NCBI GenBank assembly: GCA_017466065.1
Contig: JAFTUV010000046.1
Location: 1 to 42,328 of the forward strand
Direction of reading: 5' to 3'
Length of the DNA stretch: 42,328 nt
DNA from: Bacteroidaceae bacterium
Lineage (GTDB): Bacteria > Bacteroidota > Bacteroidia > Bacteroidales > Bacteroidaceae
Below are positions 1 to 9,146 of this stretch, one piece after another; position 1 is the first letter of the stretch, and every line of letters begins with the position of its first letter. Made by a program: the position numbers and the translations under genes. A model generated the notes under the pieces. That model ran no database searches. It saw nothing but the letters and a program-made list of their open reading frames with translations, and was not told where the DNA came from.

Positions 1-154
1 CATCAAATTATTTGACGGTTGTTTTAAAGTTCCTTACTTATACACGATTTATCTAAATAAATCTTCGTTGTACTGCTTGTCTGTATGGAATGGTTTTCAA
101 GGATCATCTTGCTTACTCAACTAAGAAACCGTGGTTCCTTGTCGAAAGCGAGTG

Positions 155-185
155 CAAAGGTAGAGCATTTTTTTGTAATACCAAA
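155..185 (-). promoter_or_regulatory. Consensus Bacteroidetes promoter firing leftwards
   Basis: On the minus strand TTTG (185-182) is followed by exactly 19 nt and then TACCTTTG (162-155). This is a full match to the Bacteroidetes primary-sigma consensus TTTG-N19-TAnnTTTG, and the best promoter match I found in the window. Transcription would start near 148 and leave the window to the left through at least 145 nt of non-coding leader. A leader with no start codon context and a boxA-like segment (minus strand TGATCCTTGAAA near 112-101) would fit a stable-RNA (rRNA) operon just outside. That last step is inference. Confidence 0.6.
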
Positions 186-482
186 CTTTTTGAGAAGAAA
201 AATTCAAACTTTTTTCACACTTTTTTACAATAGTGTTATTCTCAACAAGTTACACAACAAACTTTTTTCTTACCGTTTCGACACTCATTGCCGCCCCACT
301 CTCGAATTCTCAAAAAGAGGGTTTTCAAATGGCAGCGGAATAGCAAAGTAAAGCAAAAAAAATTACATTACAACATTTTGAAGAACTTTTTTTTACTTTC
401 ACCATTAAAATTTTTCTTTTACATATTCGCGGTTAAACATAAAAAAGATATAGGCGGTGGCAAAAAAGTTGTTTTTTTTCAG

Positions 483-490
483 TACTTTTG
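483..490 (+). promoter_or_regulatory. Putative -7 box for the DUF5686 gene
   Basis: TACTTTTG matches the TAnnTTTG -7 element and sits 48 nt before the start codon at 538. No TTTG is present 19-21 nt upstream, where the sequence is GC-richer, so only half the promoter is recognisable. Confidence 0.4.
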
Positions 491-537
491 TCGCGAATTT
501 GCATATACATATATATTATAAATAAGGAACTTTTTTG

Positions 538-3120
538 ATGAGAATAATACTTACACGCATATTAATATTGATTTCCGCATTGTGCACCACCCTCGCGGCA
601 AATGCACAGGATGCTACAAAAGTGCGCATCTATGGCAAAATCAAGGATAAAGCCACAAACGAAGCTCTGCCCTACGCCTCTATAAGAATAAGAAAGACCA
701 CACAAGGATGCAGCAGCGACAACTACGGATATTTCTCGTTCTTTGCCCAGAGCCTGAAAGACACACTTGTAATATCGAGCATCGGATACAAGGAAGTGCG
801 CATCCCTCTAAATTCAAAAACACGTTTCCCGCTCAACGTAAAGATGGAAACTGAAAATTACGAGCTTGCAGGAGTTACCATAAAACCCAAAAGGGAGAAA
901 TACAGGAAGAAGGACAACCCGGCAGTGATACTGGTGAAGAAAATAACCGAGCAGCGCAACGACAACTCCCCCGAGAACAAGCCTTTCTACACCCGCAACC
1001 GTCACGAAAAGCTAAATATTGCCCTCAACAATTTCAGTTCGGCAAAAGAGAGCCATTTTGGCAAGAAATTCTCATTCCTCGACCAATACATCGACACCTC
1101 GCTTGTATCGGGCAAGCCCATTCTCTATATATCGGCACGCGAAATGATAGGCAGCGACTATCACAGCAACGACCCCAAGCGCAAACGCCAATATGTAAAA
1201 GCGCGCAAGCGCAACGGTATCGACGATGTTGTTTCGGACGAGAATCTGGAAGCCATCTACCAAGAAACATTCAAGGATATAAACATTTTCCAAGATAACG
1301 TATCGCTATTTGGCAACAAATTCATAAGCCCACTTTCGAAGCTGGGCCCCACATTCTATAAATATTACATAATGGACACCGTGGAGGTTGAAGGGGAGAA
1401 ATGCTACGACCTTGCATTCGTACCATTCAACTCCGAATCATTCGGCTTCACCGGACACATATATGTAACCAGCGATTCAACATATTTCATAAAGCTCGTT
1501 CAGATGAATGTGCCCCACGACATCAATATGAACTTTATCGAATATATGAACATAAAGCAGCACTTCGACCGCTTGCCCGACGGCACCCGCATACTCAACA
1601 ATGAATCGTTGGTTGCCGAATTCAAGGTTGTCGACGGAGCAAACGGCCTCTATGCCCATCGTCAGGTTGAATACCGCGACTACAAATTCGAAAAAGACAG
1701 TATGGCAAACATCGTCCTCAACTTCCCCGGGGAGATATACGAGGACGACCACTCCACACGTCGCACGCAAGAATACTGGGTAGAGAACCGTATAGCCGAG
1801 GCCACCGGCAAGGAGATGTCCGTCGACCAGATGATGCGCGAACTTCGCAACACCCCCGCATACTACTGGTTAGAAAAAGGACTCACATTCCTGTTTACAG
1901 GCTGGATACCGATAAGAGAGCACGAACCACCACTCTTCTACGGCCCGATAAACACCACCATCAGCCACAATGCGCTCGAAGGTTGCCGTCTGCGCGCGGG
2001 AGCAATGACCTCGGCCTACCTGCATCCACGCCTCTTCGGTAACGCCTACATTGCATACGGCACAAAAGACAAGAAACTGAAATATATGGGCGAAATAGAA
2101 TACTCCTTCAAGAACAAGAAGGAGCACCCCAACGAATTCCCCATTCACTCCATAAAGGCGCGCTACGAGAACGATGTATTCCAATATGGACAGAACTACC
2201 TGTACACAAACAAGGACAACATATTTTTGAGCATAAAACGCAAGAGCGACAACAAGATAGGATACATAAAGAACGCAGAGTTCACATACACACGCGAATT
2301 CTACAACCACTTCTCCTATCAGCTCACACTGCGCAACCGCCAGAATATAGCATCGCACCTTGTACCATTTGAGCGAGTAGAAACAACAGACGGAATATCG
2401 CAAAGCTATTTCACAAAAAAACTCACCCAGAGCGAAGCAGAACTAAAACTACGCTGGGCACCGAAAGAGAAATTCACACAAACCAAATGGAACCGCTACC
2501 GCGTGCAGCCCGAGCACCCCGTATTCACATTGAGCCATACGGTAGGCATTAAAGGAGTGTTGGGCAGCGACTACAACTACCAGCACACCGAATTCAGTTT
2601 CGAAAAACGATTCTGGTTCTCGGCCTTCGGCTACACCGACTGCATAATAAAAGCAGGCAAAGTGTGGAACAAAGTACCCTTCCCGCTGCTCATAATGCCC
2701 AACGCCAACCTCTCCTACACTATACAGGACGAGTCCTACAACCTGATGAATGCGATGGAATTCTTCAACGACGAATATGTCTCTTGGGATTTAACATACT
2801 ATATGAACGGTCTTATATTCAATCGCATACCCCTGATAAGAAAACTAAATTGGCGCGAAGTAATATCGTGCCGAGGAATGTACGGCCGATTAAGCGAGCG
2901 CAACCGCCCCGACCCCGAGAATACAGGCACGCTGTATAAATTCCCATACGAGAACGACGAATACCACTATCTCGAAGGAAAGCCATACGTTGAAATAGGC
3001 ATAGGCATAGAAAACATATTCAGAATACTTCGTGTGGACTATGTGCGTCGCATCACGTACCGCGACCTTCCCGGAATCGACAAAGACGGAATAAGAATAC
3101 AGCTACACGTTCAGTTCTAA
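538..3120 (+). CDS. DUF5686 outer-membrane protein with carboxypeptidase-regulatory-like domain
   Basis: An exported protein of 860 residues. A signal peptide (residues about 1-24, ending ANAQ) is followed by a CarboxypepD_reg-like beta-sandwich (about 28-112; GKIKDKATNEALPYASIRI then SIGYKEVRI is the usual pattern). After that comes the long DUF5686 region, rich in aromatic alternating strands and ending in a beta-barrel-like C-terminus with terminal Phe. Proteins of this build are common in Bacteroidota and are thought to sit in the outer membrane; no reaction or ligand is established. I chose the ATG at 538 rather than the in-frame TTG at 535 just before it. It is a single-gene unit, with a -7-like box at 483-490 upstream and a strong hairpin terminator at 3126-3163 downstream. 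Nothing is broken or unusual. Confidence 0.85.
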   Translation: MRIILTRILILISALCTTLAANAQDATKVRIYGKIKDKATNEALPYASIRIRKTTQGCSSDNYGYFSFFAQSLKDTLVISSIGYKEVRIPLNSKTRFPLNVKMETENYELAGVTIKPKREKYRKKDNPAVILVKKITEQRNDNSPENKPFYTRNRHEKLNIALNNFSSAKESHFGKKFSFLDQYIDTSLVSGKPILYISAREMIGSDYHSNDPKRKRQYVKARKRNGIDDVVSDENLEAIYQETFKDINIFQDNVSLFGNKFISPLSKLGPTFYKYYIMDTVEVEGEKCYDLAFVPFNSESFGFTGHIYVTSDSTYFIKLVQMNVPHDINMNFIEYMNIKQHFDRLPDGTRILNNESLVAEFKVVDGANGLYAHRQVEYRDYKFEKDSMANIVLNFPGEIYEDDHSTRRTQEYWVENRIAEATGKEMSVDQMMRELRNTPAYYWLEKGLTFLFTGWIPIREHEPPLFYGPINTTISHNALEGCRLRAGAMTSAYLHPRLFGNAYIAYGTKDKKLKYMGEIEYSFKNKKEHPNEFPIHSIKARYENDVFQYGQNYLYTNKDNIFLSIKRKSDNKIGYIKNAEFTYTREFYNHFSYQLTLRNRQNIASHLVPFERVETTDGISQSYFTKKLTQSEAELKLRWAPKEKFTQTKWNRYRVQPEHPVFTLSHTVGIKGVLGSDYNYQHTEFSFEKRFWFSAFGYTDCIIKAGKVWNKVPFPLLIMPNANLSYTIQDESYNLMNAMEFFNDEYVSWDLTYYMNGLIFNRIPLIRKLNWREVISCRGMYGRLSERNRPDPENTGTLYKFPYENDEYHYLEGKPYVEIGIGIENIFRILRVDYVRRITYRDLPGIDKDGIRIQLHVQF

Positions 3121-3125
3121 ATACC

Positions 3126-3163
3126 ACAAACTCCCGAAACCTTCAAAAGTCTCGGGAGTTTGT
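3126..3163. terminator. Bidirectional hairpin terminator
   Basis: ACAAACTCCCGA (3126-3137) and TCGGGAGTTTGT (3152-3163) form a perfect 12-bp stem with a 14-nt loop. It lies between two convergent genes, ending at 3120 (+) and 3181 (-), so it can serve both. Confidence 0.8.
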
Positions 3164-3180
3164 CATTATATTACATAATG

Positions 3181-4413
3181 CTACCAACCGGCCTCACGCC
3201 AACCGGCAGCCTCGTACCACTCGCAACAAGCAAAGTCCTCATTAAAATTATTAGGGAAAAGAGCCGCATCCTTAGGCAGATACATAGAGATTCCGCTCCA
3301 CGATGAAGAAAGGTAGATGTTGCGCCCTATAACTCCCGACACCCACATATCACTTGCCACCTTATAGGGAACAGCCGCATCGAGAGCCTCTTTTACACCC
3401 TTATACTTATCATAAGGCATATATTTAAGCATCACCGAATTTACATCATAATAATTAGGAAACTTTTGAGAGTAGCCCCACTTGCCACCCGGCAAATAGG
3501 CAAACAGCCCATCATACTGCGGACGCATAGAGGAACCCAAATACCCAACCACTACATCTGCCGCCACGGCAGCCAATGCCTCCATCTGCGAACAACGCAC
3601 AGCCGAGAGCACCACCCCGGTGCCCGACCCCGCATAAGCCGCCTTATAAGCCTCCATAATAGCTTGCAGCCCCACATTCTCGTTGAACAGCAGAGGAAGA
3701 ATTGTATTATAAGGTGCACCGGCGGCAGGAATTTCGGCCGGCGAAGCAATAACCCAATCGGCGCAATTACGCAAAGCGTAAGCAACCTCCGCACACTGCA
3801 TAAAACAAGCATCGAAGAAAAGTCTTTCGGGCTTTTGCGGCAGGCTTTGCAGGAGAGCGGCAAGTTCCTCGACATTCATACGACGAATATCATTCTCGCC
3901 ACGCACCCAATCATCGCCAAAAGAATAGAGCGAAGGACGACGACCATTATCATAGAGCCACCCTGTGGCGTGCGACCACATAATAAGGTCGAACTTCTCG
4001 GCCGGATAATTCAACTGCACCCATTCGAGCACAACGCGCATATCCGCAACATCGCACGAAGCCATTTCCCTGTCAAATGTATATACAGTTTCGGAGCACC
4101 CTGCACCGTTCTTATTAAAGAAACGCAGAATTCTTGGAGAATCATAATCATCTACATAGACCAGCATATTGCAATCGGACGGAACGCCCACTGCACCCGC
4201 AAGCATTTCGTCAAGGTCGGCCTGCGCGTAGCTTTTCAAGTCATTGTCGGCAACAATATACGCCAAGCAGGAGCGTCGCACCACTCCGTCCTCCCCGGCA
4301 GGAGGCTCCACATTAATCACAGGAGGCAACCCCCACTCCTCGTCCGAAGAACCACTGCACGAAAAGAAAAGGGGAAGTAACAGGAAGAAGAGAAGAAAAT
4401 CCGTTCGTTTCAT
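3181..4413 (-). CDS. Clostripain-family (C11) cysteine peptidase lipoprotein
   Basis: A predicted surface or periplasmic lipoprotein of 410 residues. The N-terminus (MKRTDFLLFFLLLPLFFSC) is a type II signal peptide whose lipobox Cys is at about residue 19. The body is a C11 caspase-like fold: the His of WSHATGW (about H148) and the Cys of FFDACFM (about C203) are the expected catalytic dyad, each after a hydrophobic beta strand (FDLIM and ERLFF). C11 enzymes cut after basic residues and many self-activate; the target here is unknown. An in-frame extension to 4440 exists, but it would overlap the upstream gene and spoil the signal peptide, so I start at 4413 (4416 also possible). The small exported protein upstream ends 8 nt before, suggesting one transcript. 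Confidence 0.85.
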   Translation of the reverse strand: MKRTDFLLFFLLLPLFFSCSGSSDEEWGLPPVINVEPPAGEDGVVRRSCLAYIVADNDLKSYAQADLDEMLAGAVGVPSDCNMLVYVDDYDSPRILRFFNKNGAGCSETVYTFDREMASCDVADMRVVLEWVQLNYPAEKFDLIMWSHATGWLYDNGRRPSLYSFGDDWVRGENDIRRMNVEELAALLQSLPQKPERLFFDACFMQCAEVAYALRNCADWVIASPAEIPAAGAPYNTILPLLFNENVGLQAIMEAYKAAYAGSGTGVVLSAVRCSQMEALAAVAADVVVGYLGSSMRPQYDGLFAYLPGGKWGYSQKFPNYYDVNSVMLKYMPYDKYKGVKEALDAAVPYKVASDMWVSGVIGRNIYLSSSWSGISMYLPKDAALFPNNFNEDFACCEWYEAAGWREAGW

Positions 4414-4420
4414 CATCACA

Positions 4421-4807
4421 TCAAGGCTTTGTAAACGCAAACTTATCGCCCAGATACAACACCGTTTTGTTATCCTTGTACAACAGACGTTTTTTCACCT
4501 TCGCCTCTGTTTTTTCCAGCTTGGAACGTTTTTTCGAGAAATATATGATTGAAATTCTGCCGGGCTTACCCTCCTTGAAGTTCATATAATCTTTAAGTTC
4601 ATAGGCATAGTGCTGACGGTCGGGCAATATTTTCGACTTATTCAGCAACTTTATACCCTCAATAGGCTGTATCTCGGTAAAATAGACAATAGAATCGTTA
4701 TAAGAATATGAAGCACCAAAAAGATAGACAACATCCTCACCCTTCTTGGCCGACATTGCCAATGGCACAAACAACAGAGCTATAACAAATATATAAAATT
4801 TTCTCAT
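4421..4807 (-). CDS. Small exported protein of unknown function
   Basis: I do not recognise the family. The protein has 128 residues if started at MRKFYIF (4807). It has a clear signal peptide to about residue 19 (ALLFVPLAMSA, then KKGEDVV), then a basic domain with predicted beta strands (VVYLFGASYSY, DSIVYFTEIQ, RISIIYFSKKR) and a Lys-rich stretch near the C-terminus. The longer frame to 4831 adds eight residues that are not signal-like. A TACTTTTG -7-like box lies 50 nt upstream on the minus strand. It is followed within 8 nt by the C11 peptidase lipoprotein, so the two are probably co-transcribed. Its being a partner or substrate of the peptidase is a guess. Confidence 0.7.
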   Translation of the reverse strand: MRKFYIFVIALLFVPLAMSAKKGEDVVYLFGASYSYNDSIVYFTEIQPIEGIKLLNKSKILPDRQHYAYELKDYMNFKEGKPGRISIIYFSKKRSKLEKTEAKVKKRLLYKDNKTVLYLGDKFAFTKP

Positions 4808-4857
4808 ACCTATGAAATTTACACTTATCACGTTGCACTATTGCAACTATCTTCCCG

Positions 4858-4865
4858 CAAAAGTA
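4858..4865 (-). promoter_or_regulatory. Putative -7 box for the small exported protein / C11 peptidase pair
   Basis: Minus-strand TACTTTTG (4865-4858) fits TAnnTTTG and lies 50 nt before the start at 4807. At the -33 position only a degenerate TTTC is seen at 19-nt spacing. Confidence 0.4.
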
Positions 4866-4975
4866 CTAAAATATCATCACGCAAGAAACAATATTATAAA
4901 AATTAACACAGATTTTAGAAGTTACCTGAATTTTTGCCCGACAAGAACAGCACCCTTATTACTCTATTCTATAAG

Positions 4976-5006
4976 AAAAGCGAGCCACACTTAATGTGCG
5001 GCTCGC
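4976..5006 (-). terminator. rpoD terminator hairpin
   Basis: GCGAGCCACAC (4980-4990) pairs with GTGCGGCTCGC (4996-5006) with one A-C mismatch and a 5-nt loop. Read on the minus strand, the hairpin is followed by CTTTTCTTAT, a U-rich tail. It starts 27 nt after the rpoD stop. Confidence 0.75.
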
Positions 5007-5032
5007 AACCCTTTAATCCTATTTATCAATCA

Positions 5033-5893
5033 TTATCCCAAATAGGACCTCAACAATTTACTGCGTTGGTTCTGCTTTAAACGGCGAATTGCTTTTTCCT
5101 TAATCTGACGCACACGTTCACGCGTAAGACCAAATCTGTCGCCAATCTCCTCCAAAGTCATCTCCTGCATACCAATACCGAAGAACATCTGGATAATTTC
5201 CTTCTCTCTATCGGAGAGCGTCGAGAGAGCGCGGTCAATCTCGCGTGAAAGCGACTCGCTAACCAAGAGATTATCTGCCATAGGAGAATCGTCGTTCACC
5301 AATACATCGAGCAGACTGTTATCCTCACCATCGACAAAAGGAGCGTCGACAGATATGTGGCGGCCCGAAACTTTAAGTGAATCCACAACCTTGTCCACCG
5401 GAAGATCCAATTGCTCGGCAAGTTCCTCGGCCGATGGGCGACGCTCATTCTCCTGTTCAAATTTTGAGAAGGCCTTGCTTATCTTGTTCAACGAACCTAC
5501 TTGGTTCAACGGCAAGCGCACAATTCTCGACTGCTCGGCAAGAGCTTGAAGAATCGATTGTCTAATCCACCACACAGCGTAACTAATGAACTTAAAACCT
5601 CTTGTTTCGTCGAATTTCTCGGCTGCCTTAATTAGCCCCAAGTTGCCCTCGTTTATCAAGTCGGGCAGACTTAATCCTTGGTTCTGATACTGCTTGGCAA
5701 CAGAAACCACGAAACGCAGATTGGCTCTGGTTAGTTTTTCAAGTGCTCTACGATCGCCTTTTCTTATTCGCTGGGCCAATTCCACCTCTTCCTCAACGGT
5801 TATAAGGTCTTCACGGCCAATCTCTTGCAAATACTTATCAAGCGAAGCACTTTCGCGGTTTGTAATACTTTTTGTAATTTTTAATTGTCTCAT
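5033..5893 (-). CDS. rpoD: RNA polymerase primary sigma factor RpoD (Bacteroidetes type)
   Basis: Housekeeping sigma-70 that directs RNA polymerase to TTTG/TAnnTTTG promoters. At 286 residues it lacks the long 1.1 and non-conserved regions of proteobacterial RpoD, the usual form in Bacteroidetes. Visible regions in order: 1.2 ([15 protein letters not shown]), 2 ([44 protein letters not shown]), 3 (about 125-200) and 4 with the helix-turn-helix at the C-terminus ([18 protein letters not shown]). The start [12 protein letters not shown] is the conserved N-terminus of this family. It is monocistronic, with a plausible promoter about 220 nt upstream and a terminator directly downstream. Confidence 0.97.
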   Translation of the reverse strand: MRQLKITKSITNRESASLDKYLQEIGREDLITVEEEVELAQRIRKGDRRALEKLTRANLRFVVSVAKQYQNQGLSLPDLINEGNLGLIKAAEKFDETRGFKFISYAVWWIRQSILQALAEQSRIVRLPLNQVGSLNKISKAFSKFEQENERRPSAEELAEQLDLPVDKVVDSLKVSGRHISVDAPFVDGEDNSLLDVLVNDDSPMADNLLVSESLSREIDRALSTLSDREKEIIQMFFGIGMQEMTLEEIGDRFGLTRERVRQIKEKAIRRLKQNQRSKLLRSYLG

Positions 5894-6120
5894 TGTGCTT
5901 TTGGTACAATTTCAATTTGCGAAAATAATATATTTTACCTACAAATACAACTCTTCGCGCCAAAATGTTGTTAAAACAGACTAAAAAAACGGCCATTGCG
6001 ATGAAGCATTATAAAAATACATTCCTATCGAAATTGTAAAATGGACAATCGCACCACCGTGCAATCAACTGAAAAGGAAGAAAAGTAGAAACTACTCCTA
6101 ACCAGTTACCATTTTACAAA

Positions 6121-6152
6121 CAAAGTTACAAAACACAAAAGCAACAAGCAAA
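6121..6152 (-). promoter_or_regulatory. Probable rpoD promoter
   Basis: On the minus strand TTTG (6152-6149), a 20-nt spacer and TAACTTTG (6128-6121) fit the Bacteroidetes consensus. The predicted start near 6114 gives a 5' leader of about 220 nt before rpoD at 5893. Confidence 0.5.
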
Positions 6153-6211
6153 AAACGTAACTTTGCCGATAAATGCAATTTCAACAGCACACCTGCAATG
6201 GCCGAATTTCT

Positions 6212-6251
6212 AATACACTAAAAGGATGTGTGTCACCTTATAGAGTGTATT
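6212..6251. terminator. Interrupted inverted repeat downstream of uvrA
   Basis: AATACACT (6212-6219) pairs with AGTGTATT (6244-6251). Inside it, AAGG+TG (6222-6228, bulged A) pairs with CACCTT (6234-6239) around a 5-nt loop. It lies 50 nt after the uvrA stop. There is no clear U-tract on either side, so terminator function is only likely. Confidence 0.4.
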
Positions 6252-6302
6252 TTAGAACTATTCTCACAACTTTATAAGTTAATTTTTGTAAAAAAGATAC
6301 TT

Positions 6303-9146
6303 TTACTGCAATAATTCCTTGGCAAGATAAGGTGCCGTGTGTCCCACGCCAAGCCTTGCGACCTCCTCCGGAGTACCGGCAGCCATCACCAAACCTCCAT
6401 CGCGCCCGCCCTCGGGCCCCATATCTATAATATGGTCGGCCATTTTAATAACATCGAGATTATGCTCTATTATAACAACAGTGTTTCCTTTATCGACCAA
6501 GCGGTTCACAACCCCCATAAGCACACGGATATCCTCAAAATGCAAGCCCGTCGTGGGTTCATCAAGGAGATAAAGGGTTCTGCCCGTATCGCGTTTCGAC
6601 AATTCCGTGGCAAGTTTCACACGCTGGCTCTCCCCCCCCGACAAAGTTGTGGATGGTTGACCCAATTTTATATAGCCAAGGCCCACATCCTGCAACACTT
6701 TAATTTTATTAAGGATGGCAGGAACATTCTCAAAAAATTCCACAGCCATATTTATGGTCATATCAAGCACATCGGCAATAGACTTGCCCTTATAGCGCAC
6801 TTCGAGCGTTTCCCGGTTATAACGTTTCCCGTGGCAAACCTCACAAGGCACCATAACATCGGGCAGGAAATTCATTTCCAAAGTCTTATACCCGTTACCC
6901 CCGCAAGCATCGCAACGGCCTCCCGACACATTAAACGAGAAGCGACCGGCCTTGTAACCGCGTATTTTAGCCTCGGGGAGCTCCACAAACAAGTTTCGAA
7001 TATCGGAAAACACCCCTGTATATGTAGCAGGATTGGAACGCGGAGTGCGCCCCAGTGGCGACTGGTCCACATCCACAATCTTATCTATAAATTCCACGCC
7101 CTCAATTCTATCATAGGGAAGCGGCTGACGCAACGACCTGTAAAAATAGTTCGACAGAATAGGTTGCAACGTATCGTTCACCAAGGAAGACTTTCCACCG
7201 CCCGAAACACCTGTTACACATATCAGTTTGCCCAAGGGAAATTCAACATCTATATTTTTCAGGTTATTGCCGCGCGCGCCAAAAATTTTCAACGACTTTC
7301 CATTGCCTTCGCGACGCTTCTCGGGCAGCATTATACGCTCGCGACCATCAAGGAAACGAGCCGTGAGTGTATCACACTTCAACATATTGGCAGGAGTGCC
7401 CGAAAAGACAACCTCACCACCCTTGCGACCCGCCTTCGGCCCCATATCAATAACATAATCGGCAGCAAGCATTATATCGCGGTCGTGCTCCACCACAATA
7501 ACGGTGTTACCACTGTCGCGCAACGACTTCAATGAATTTATGAGCCTGTCATTATCACGAGGATGAAGCCCTATGCTCGGTTCATCGAGAATATAAAACA
7601 CATTCACCAACTGCGAACCCACCTGCGTCGCCAAACGGATACGTTGCCCCTCACCACCCGACAAGGAAGATGAAGAGCGGTTCAAAGACAAATAGCCCAG
7701 CCCCACATTAAGCAAAAAGCCTATGCGCGACTGAATCTCCTTTACTATCTCAGCAGCTATGGTACGTTGCTTTTCGTTCAACGCCTCATCGAGCCCGTTC
7801 AGCCATTCGTTAAGACACGAGAGGTCCATCGACGCAAGTTCATATATATTTTTCCCGGCAAGCCTATAATGCAAAGCCTCTTTATTAAGCCTTGCGCCAC
7901 CACATTCAGGGCACACCTGCATCATCGAAAATTGTTCGGCCCAACGCAATTCCTTGGCCGAAGTGCTCGAATCCTTCTGCAACCGGATATATTTCACAAG
8001 ACCGTCGTATGTGGCAAAGCCATCATAAAGCGAATCGGATGCAGAGGAGAGCTTCAACGGAACAGGCGAGCCATAGAGAATCTCATCTATCGCCTCATCG
8101 GGCAGTTCCTCGACCGGAGTCTTTAAATCGGCATCATAGCGTTGCAGCACCGCTTCGAGCTGCTGAAAAATCGAAGAACGGCGATACTTCCCAAGAGGAG
8201 CAAGCGCACCATCGTAGACCGACAGGGAACGGTCGGGGACCACCTTGTCAACATCCACACAGCTCACCACACCCAAGCCCTTACATTTATTGCAAAAGCC
8301 CTGAGGCGAATTGAACGAAAAATTATGCGGGTCGGGCTCTTTATAGGAAAGACCTGTAACCGGACACATAAGATGCTTGCTGAAATAGCGAATGTCGCCC
8401 GATGGAAACTCCATAATCATCACCAGCCCGTCACCTTGATGCAAAGCCGTCACAAGGCTCTGCTTCAAACGCTCCGCATCCTTTTCATCGACAATAAGTT
8501 TATCGACAACCACCTCTATATTATGGTTCTTATACCTTTCGAGCATCATTCCGCGAGCAAGCTCGCACAACTCTCCATCGACACGCACATTCAAATAGCC
8601 CTTGTGCATCATCTGTTCAAAGAGTTCCTTATAATGCCCCTTGCGTCCTCTCACAAGAGGAGCAAGCATATAAATTCTCTTTCCCGAATACTCTTCGAGC
8701 AACAAATTAAGAATCTGCTCCTCGGAATACTTCACCATCTTCTCGCCCGACAGATAAGAGTAGGCCTCCGCAGCACGCGAGAATAGCAGACGCATATAAT
8801 CGTAAATTTCGGTGGTAGTGCCCACAGTTGAACGCGGATTCTTGTTTGTAGTCTTCTGTTCAATGGAGATTACAGGGCTCAACCCTGTTATTTTATCTAC
8901 ATCGGGACGCTCCATTCCCCCCAAGAAATTACGGGCATAGGTAGAGAATGTTTCAAGATAGCGACGCTGTCCCTCGGCAAAAATAGTATCGAAAGCCAAC
9001 GACGATTTACCGCTGCCGCTCAATCCCGTAATCACAGTGAGCGAGTTATGCGGAATCTCCACATCCACATTCTTCAAATTATGGACCCTCGCACCGAAAA
9101 CCTCTATTTTTCCACTCTCCTCTTCCACAGCTACAACTTTTATCAA
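6303..9146 (-). CDS. uvrA: Excinuclease ABC subunit A (UvrA)
   Basis: DNA-damage recognition ATPase of nucleotide excision repair; works as a dimer with UvrB. Two ABC modules are complete. Module one has Walker A GLSGSGKSS (41-49), signature SSLSGGEGQR and Walker B ILDEPSIGLHPR. Module two has Walker A GVSGGGKSS, signature TTLSGGESQR and LLDEPTTGLHF. The C-terminal zinc finger CDACGG...CEVCHG is intact. In the first zinc site the leading pair reads CPVTG instead of CxxC, so it is degenerate. The length (947) is normal. The frame opens with TTG at 9146, overlapping the TGA of the upstream gene (TTGA); no ATG occurs before the Walker A. A GTG at 9128 (MEEESGKIEVFGAR) is the other candidate start. 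Confidence 0.96.
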   Translation of the reverse strand: MIKVVAVEEESGKIEVFGARVHNLKNVDVEIPHNSLTVITGLSGSGKSSLAFDTIFAEGQRRYLETFSTYARNFLGGMERPDVDKITGLSPVISIEQKTTNKNPRSTVGTTTEIYDYMRLLFSRAAEAYSYLSGEKMVKYSEEQILNLLLEEYSGKRIYMLAPLVRGRKGHYKELFEQMMHKGYLNVRVDGELCELARGMMLERYKNHNIEVVVDKLIVDEKDAERLKQSLVTALHQGDGLVMIMEFPSGDIRYFSKHLMCPVTGLSYKEPDPHNFSFNSPQGFCNKCKGLGVVSCVDVDKVVPDRSLSVYDGALAPLGKYRRSSIFQQLEAVLQRYDADLKTPVEELPDEAIDEILYGSPVPLKLSSASDSLYDGFATYDGLVKYIRLQKDSSTSAKELRWAEQFSMMQVCPECGGARLNKEALHYRLAGKNIYELASMDLSCLNEWLNGLDEALNEKQRTIAAEIVKEIQSRIGFLLNVGLGYLSLNRSSSSLSGGEGQRIRLATQVGSQLVNVFYILDEPSIGLHPRDNDRLINSLKSLRDSGNTVIVVEHDRDIMLAADYVIDMGPKAGRKGGEVVFSGTPANMLKCDTLTARFLDGRERIMLPEKRREGNGKSLKIFGARGNNLKNIDVEFPLGKLICVTGVSGGGKSSLVNDTLQPILSNYFYRSLRQPLPYDRIEGVEFIDKIVDVDQSPLGRTPRSNPATYTGVFSDIRNLFVELPEAKIRGYKAGRFSFNVSGGRCDACGGNGYKTLEMNFLPDVMVPCEVCHGKRYNRETLEVRYKGKSIADVLDMTINMAVEFFENVPAILNKIKVLQDVGLGYIKLGQPSTTLSGGESQRVKLATELSKRDTGRTLYLLDEPTTGLHFEDIRVLMGVVNRLVDKGNTVVIIEHNLDVIKMADHIIDMGPEGGRDGGLVMAAGTPEEVARLGVGHTAPYLAKELLQ

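Larger units (their letters stand above)
1..537. other. Non-coding region left of the DUF5686 gene
   Basis: No convincing gene lies here; the short open frames are AT-rich, low in complexity and match no family I know. Part of it (about 1-150) would be the leader of a leftward transcript starting at the minus-strand promoter at 155-185. The rest, about 190-480, is strongly A/T-rich with long T and A runs. A -7-like box for the rightward gene lies at 483-490. Confidence 0.6.
5894..6302. other. Intergenic region between rpoD and the uvrA 3' end
   Basis: No gene is seen in these 409 nt. They contain the likely rpoD promoter at 6121-6152 (minus strand), a mirror TAACTTTG box on the plus strand at 6158-6165 with nothing to transcribe, and an interrupted inverted repeat at 6212-6251 that may end uvrA transcription. 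Confidence 0.6.

Noticed and set aside
85..521. Two short overlapping open frames in the first 530 nt
   Set aside because: AT-driven low-complexity peptides in what looks like promoter and leader sequence; no start-site context or family match.
3466..4380. 304-codon open frame on the plus strand
   Set aside because: Lies wholly antisense to the C11 peptidase gene; its product is His/Arg/Ile-rich without any family motif, while the minus strand has a lipobox and both catalytic residues.
6158..6165. Plus-strand TAACTTTG box as a promoter
   Set aside because: No TTTG at -33 and no gene follows on the plus strand for several kilobases.
6339..7535. 398-codon plus-strand open frame
   Set aside because: Antisense to uvrA; no domain or signal recognisable.
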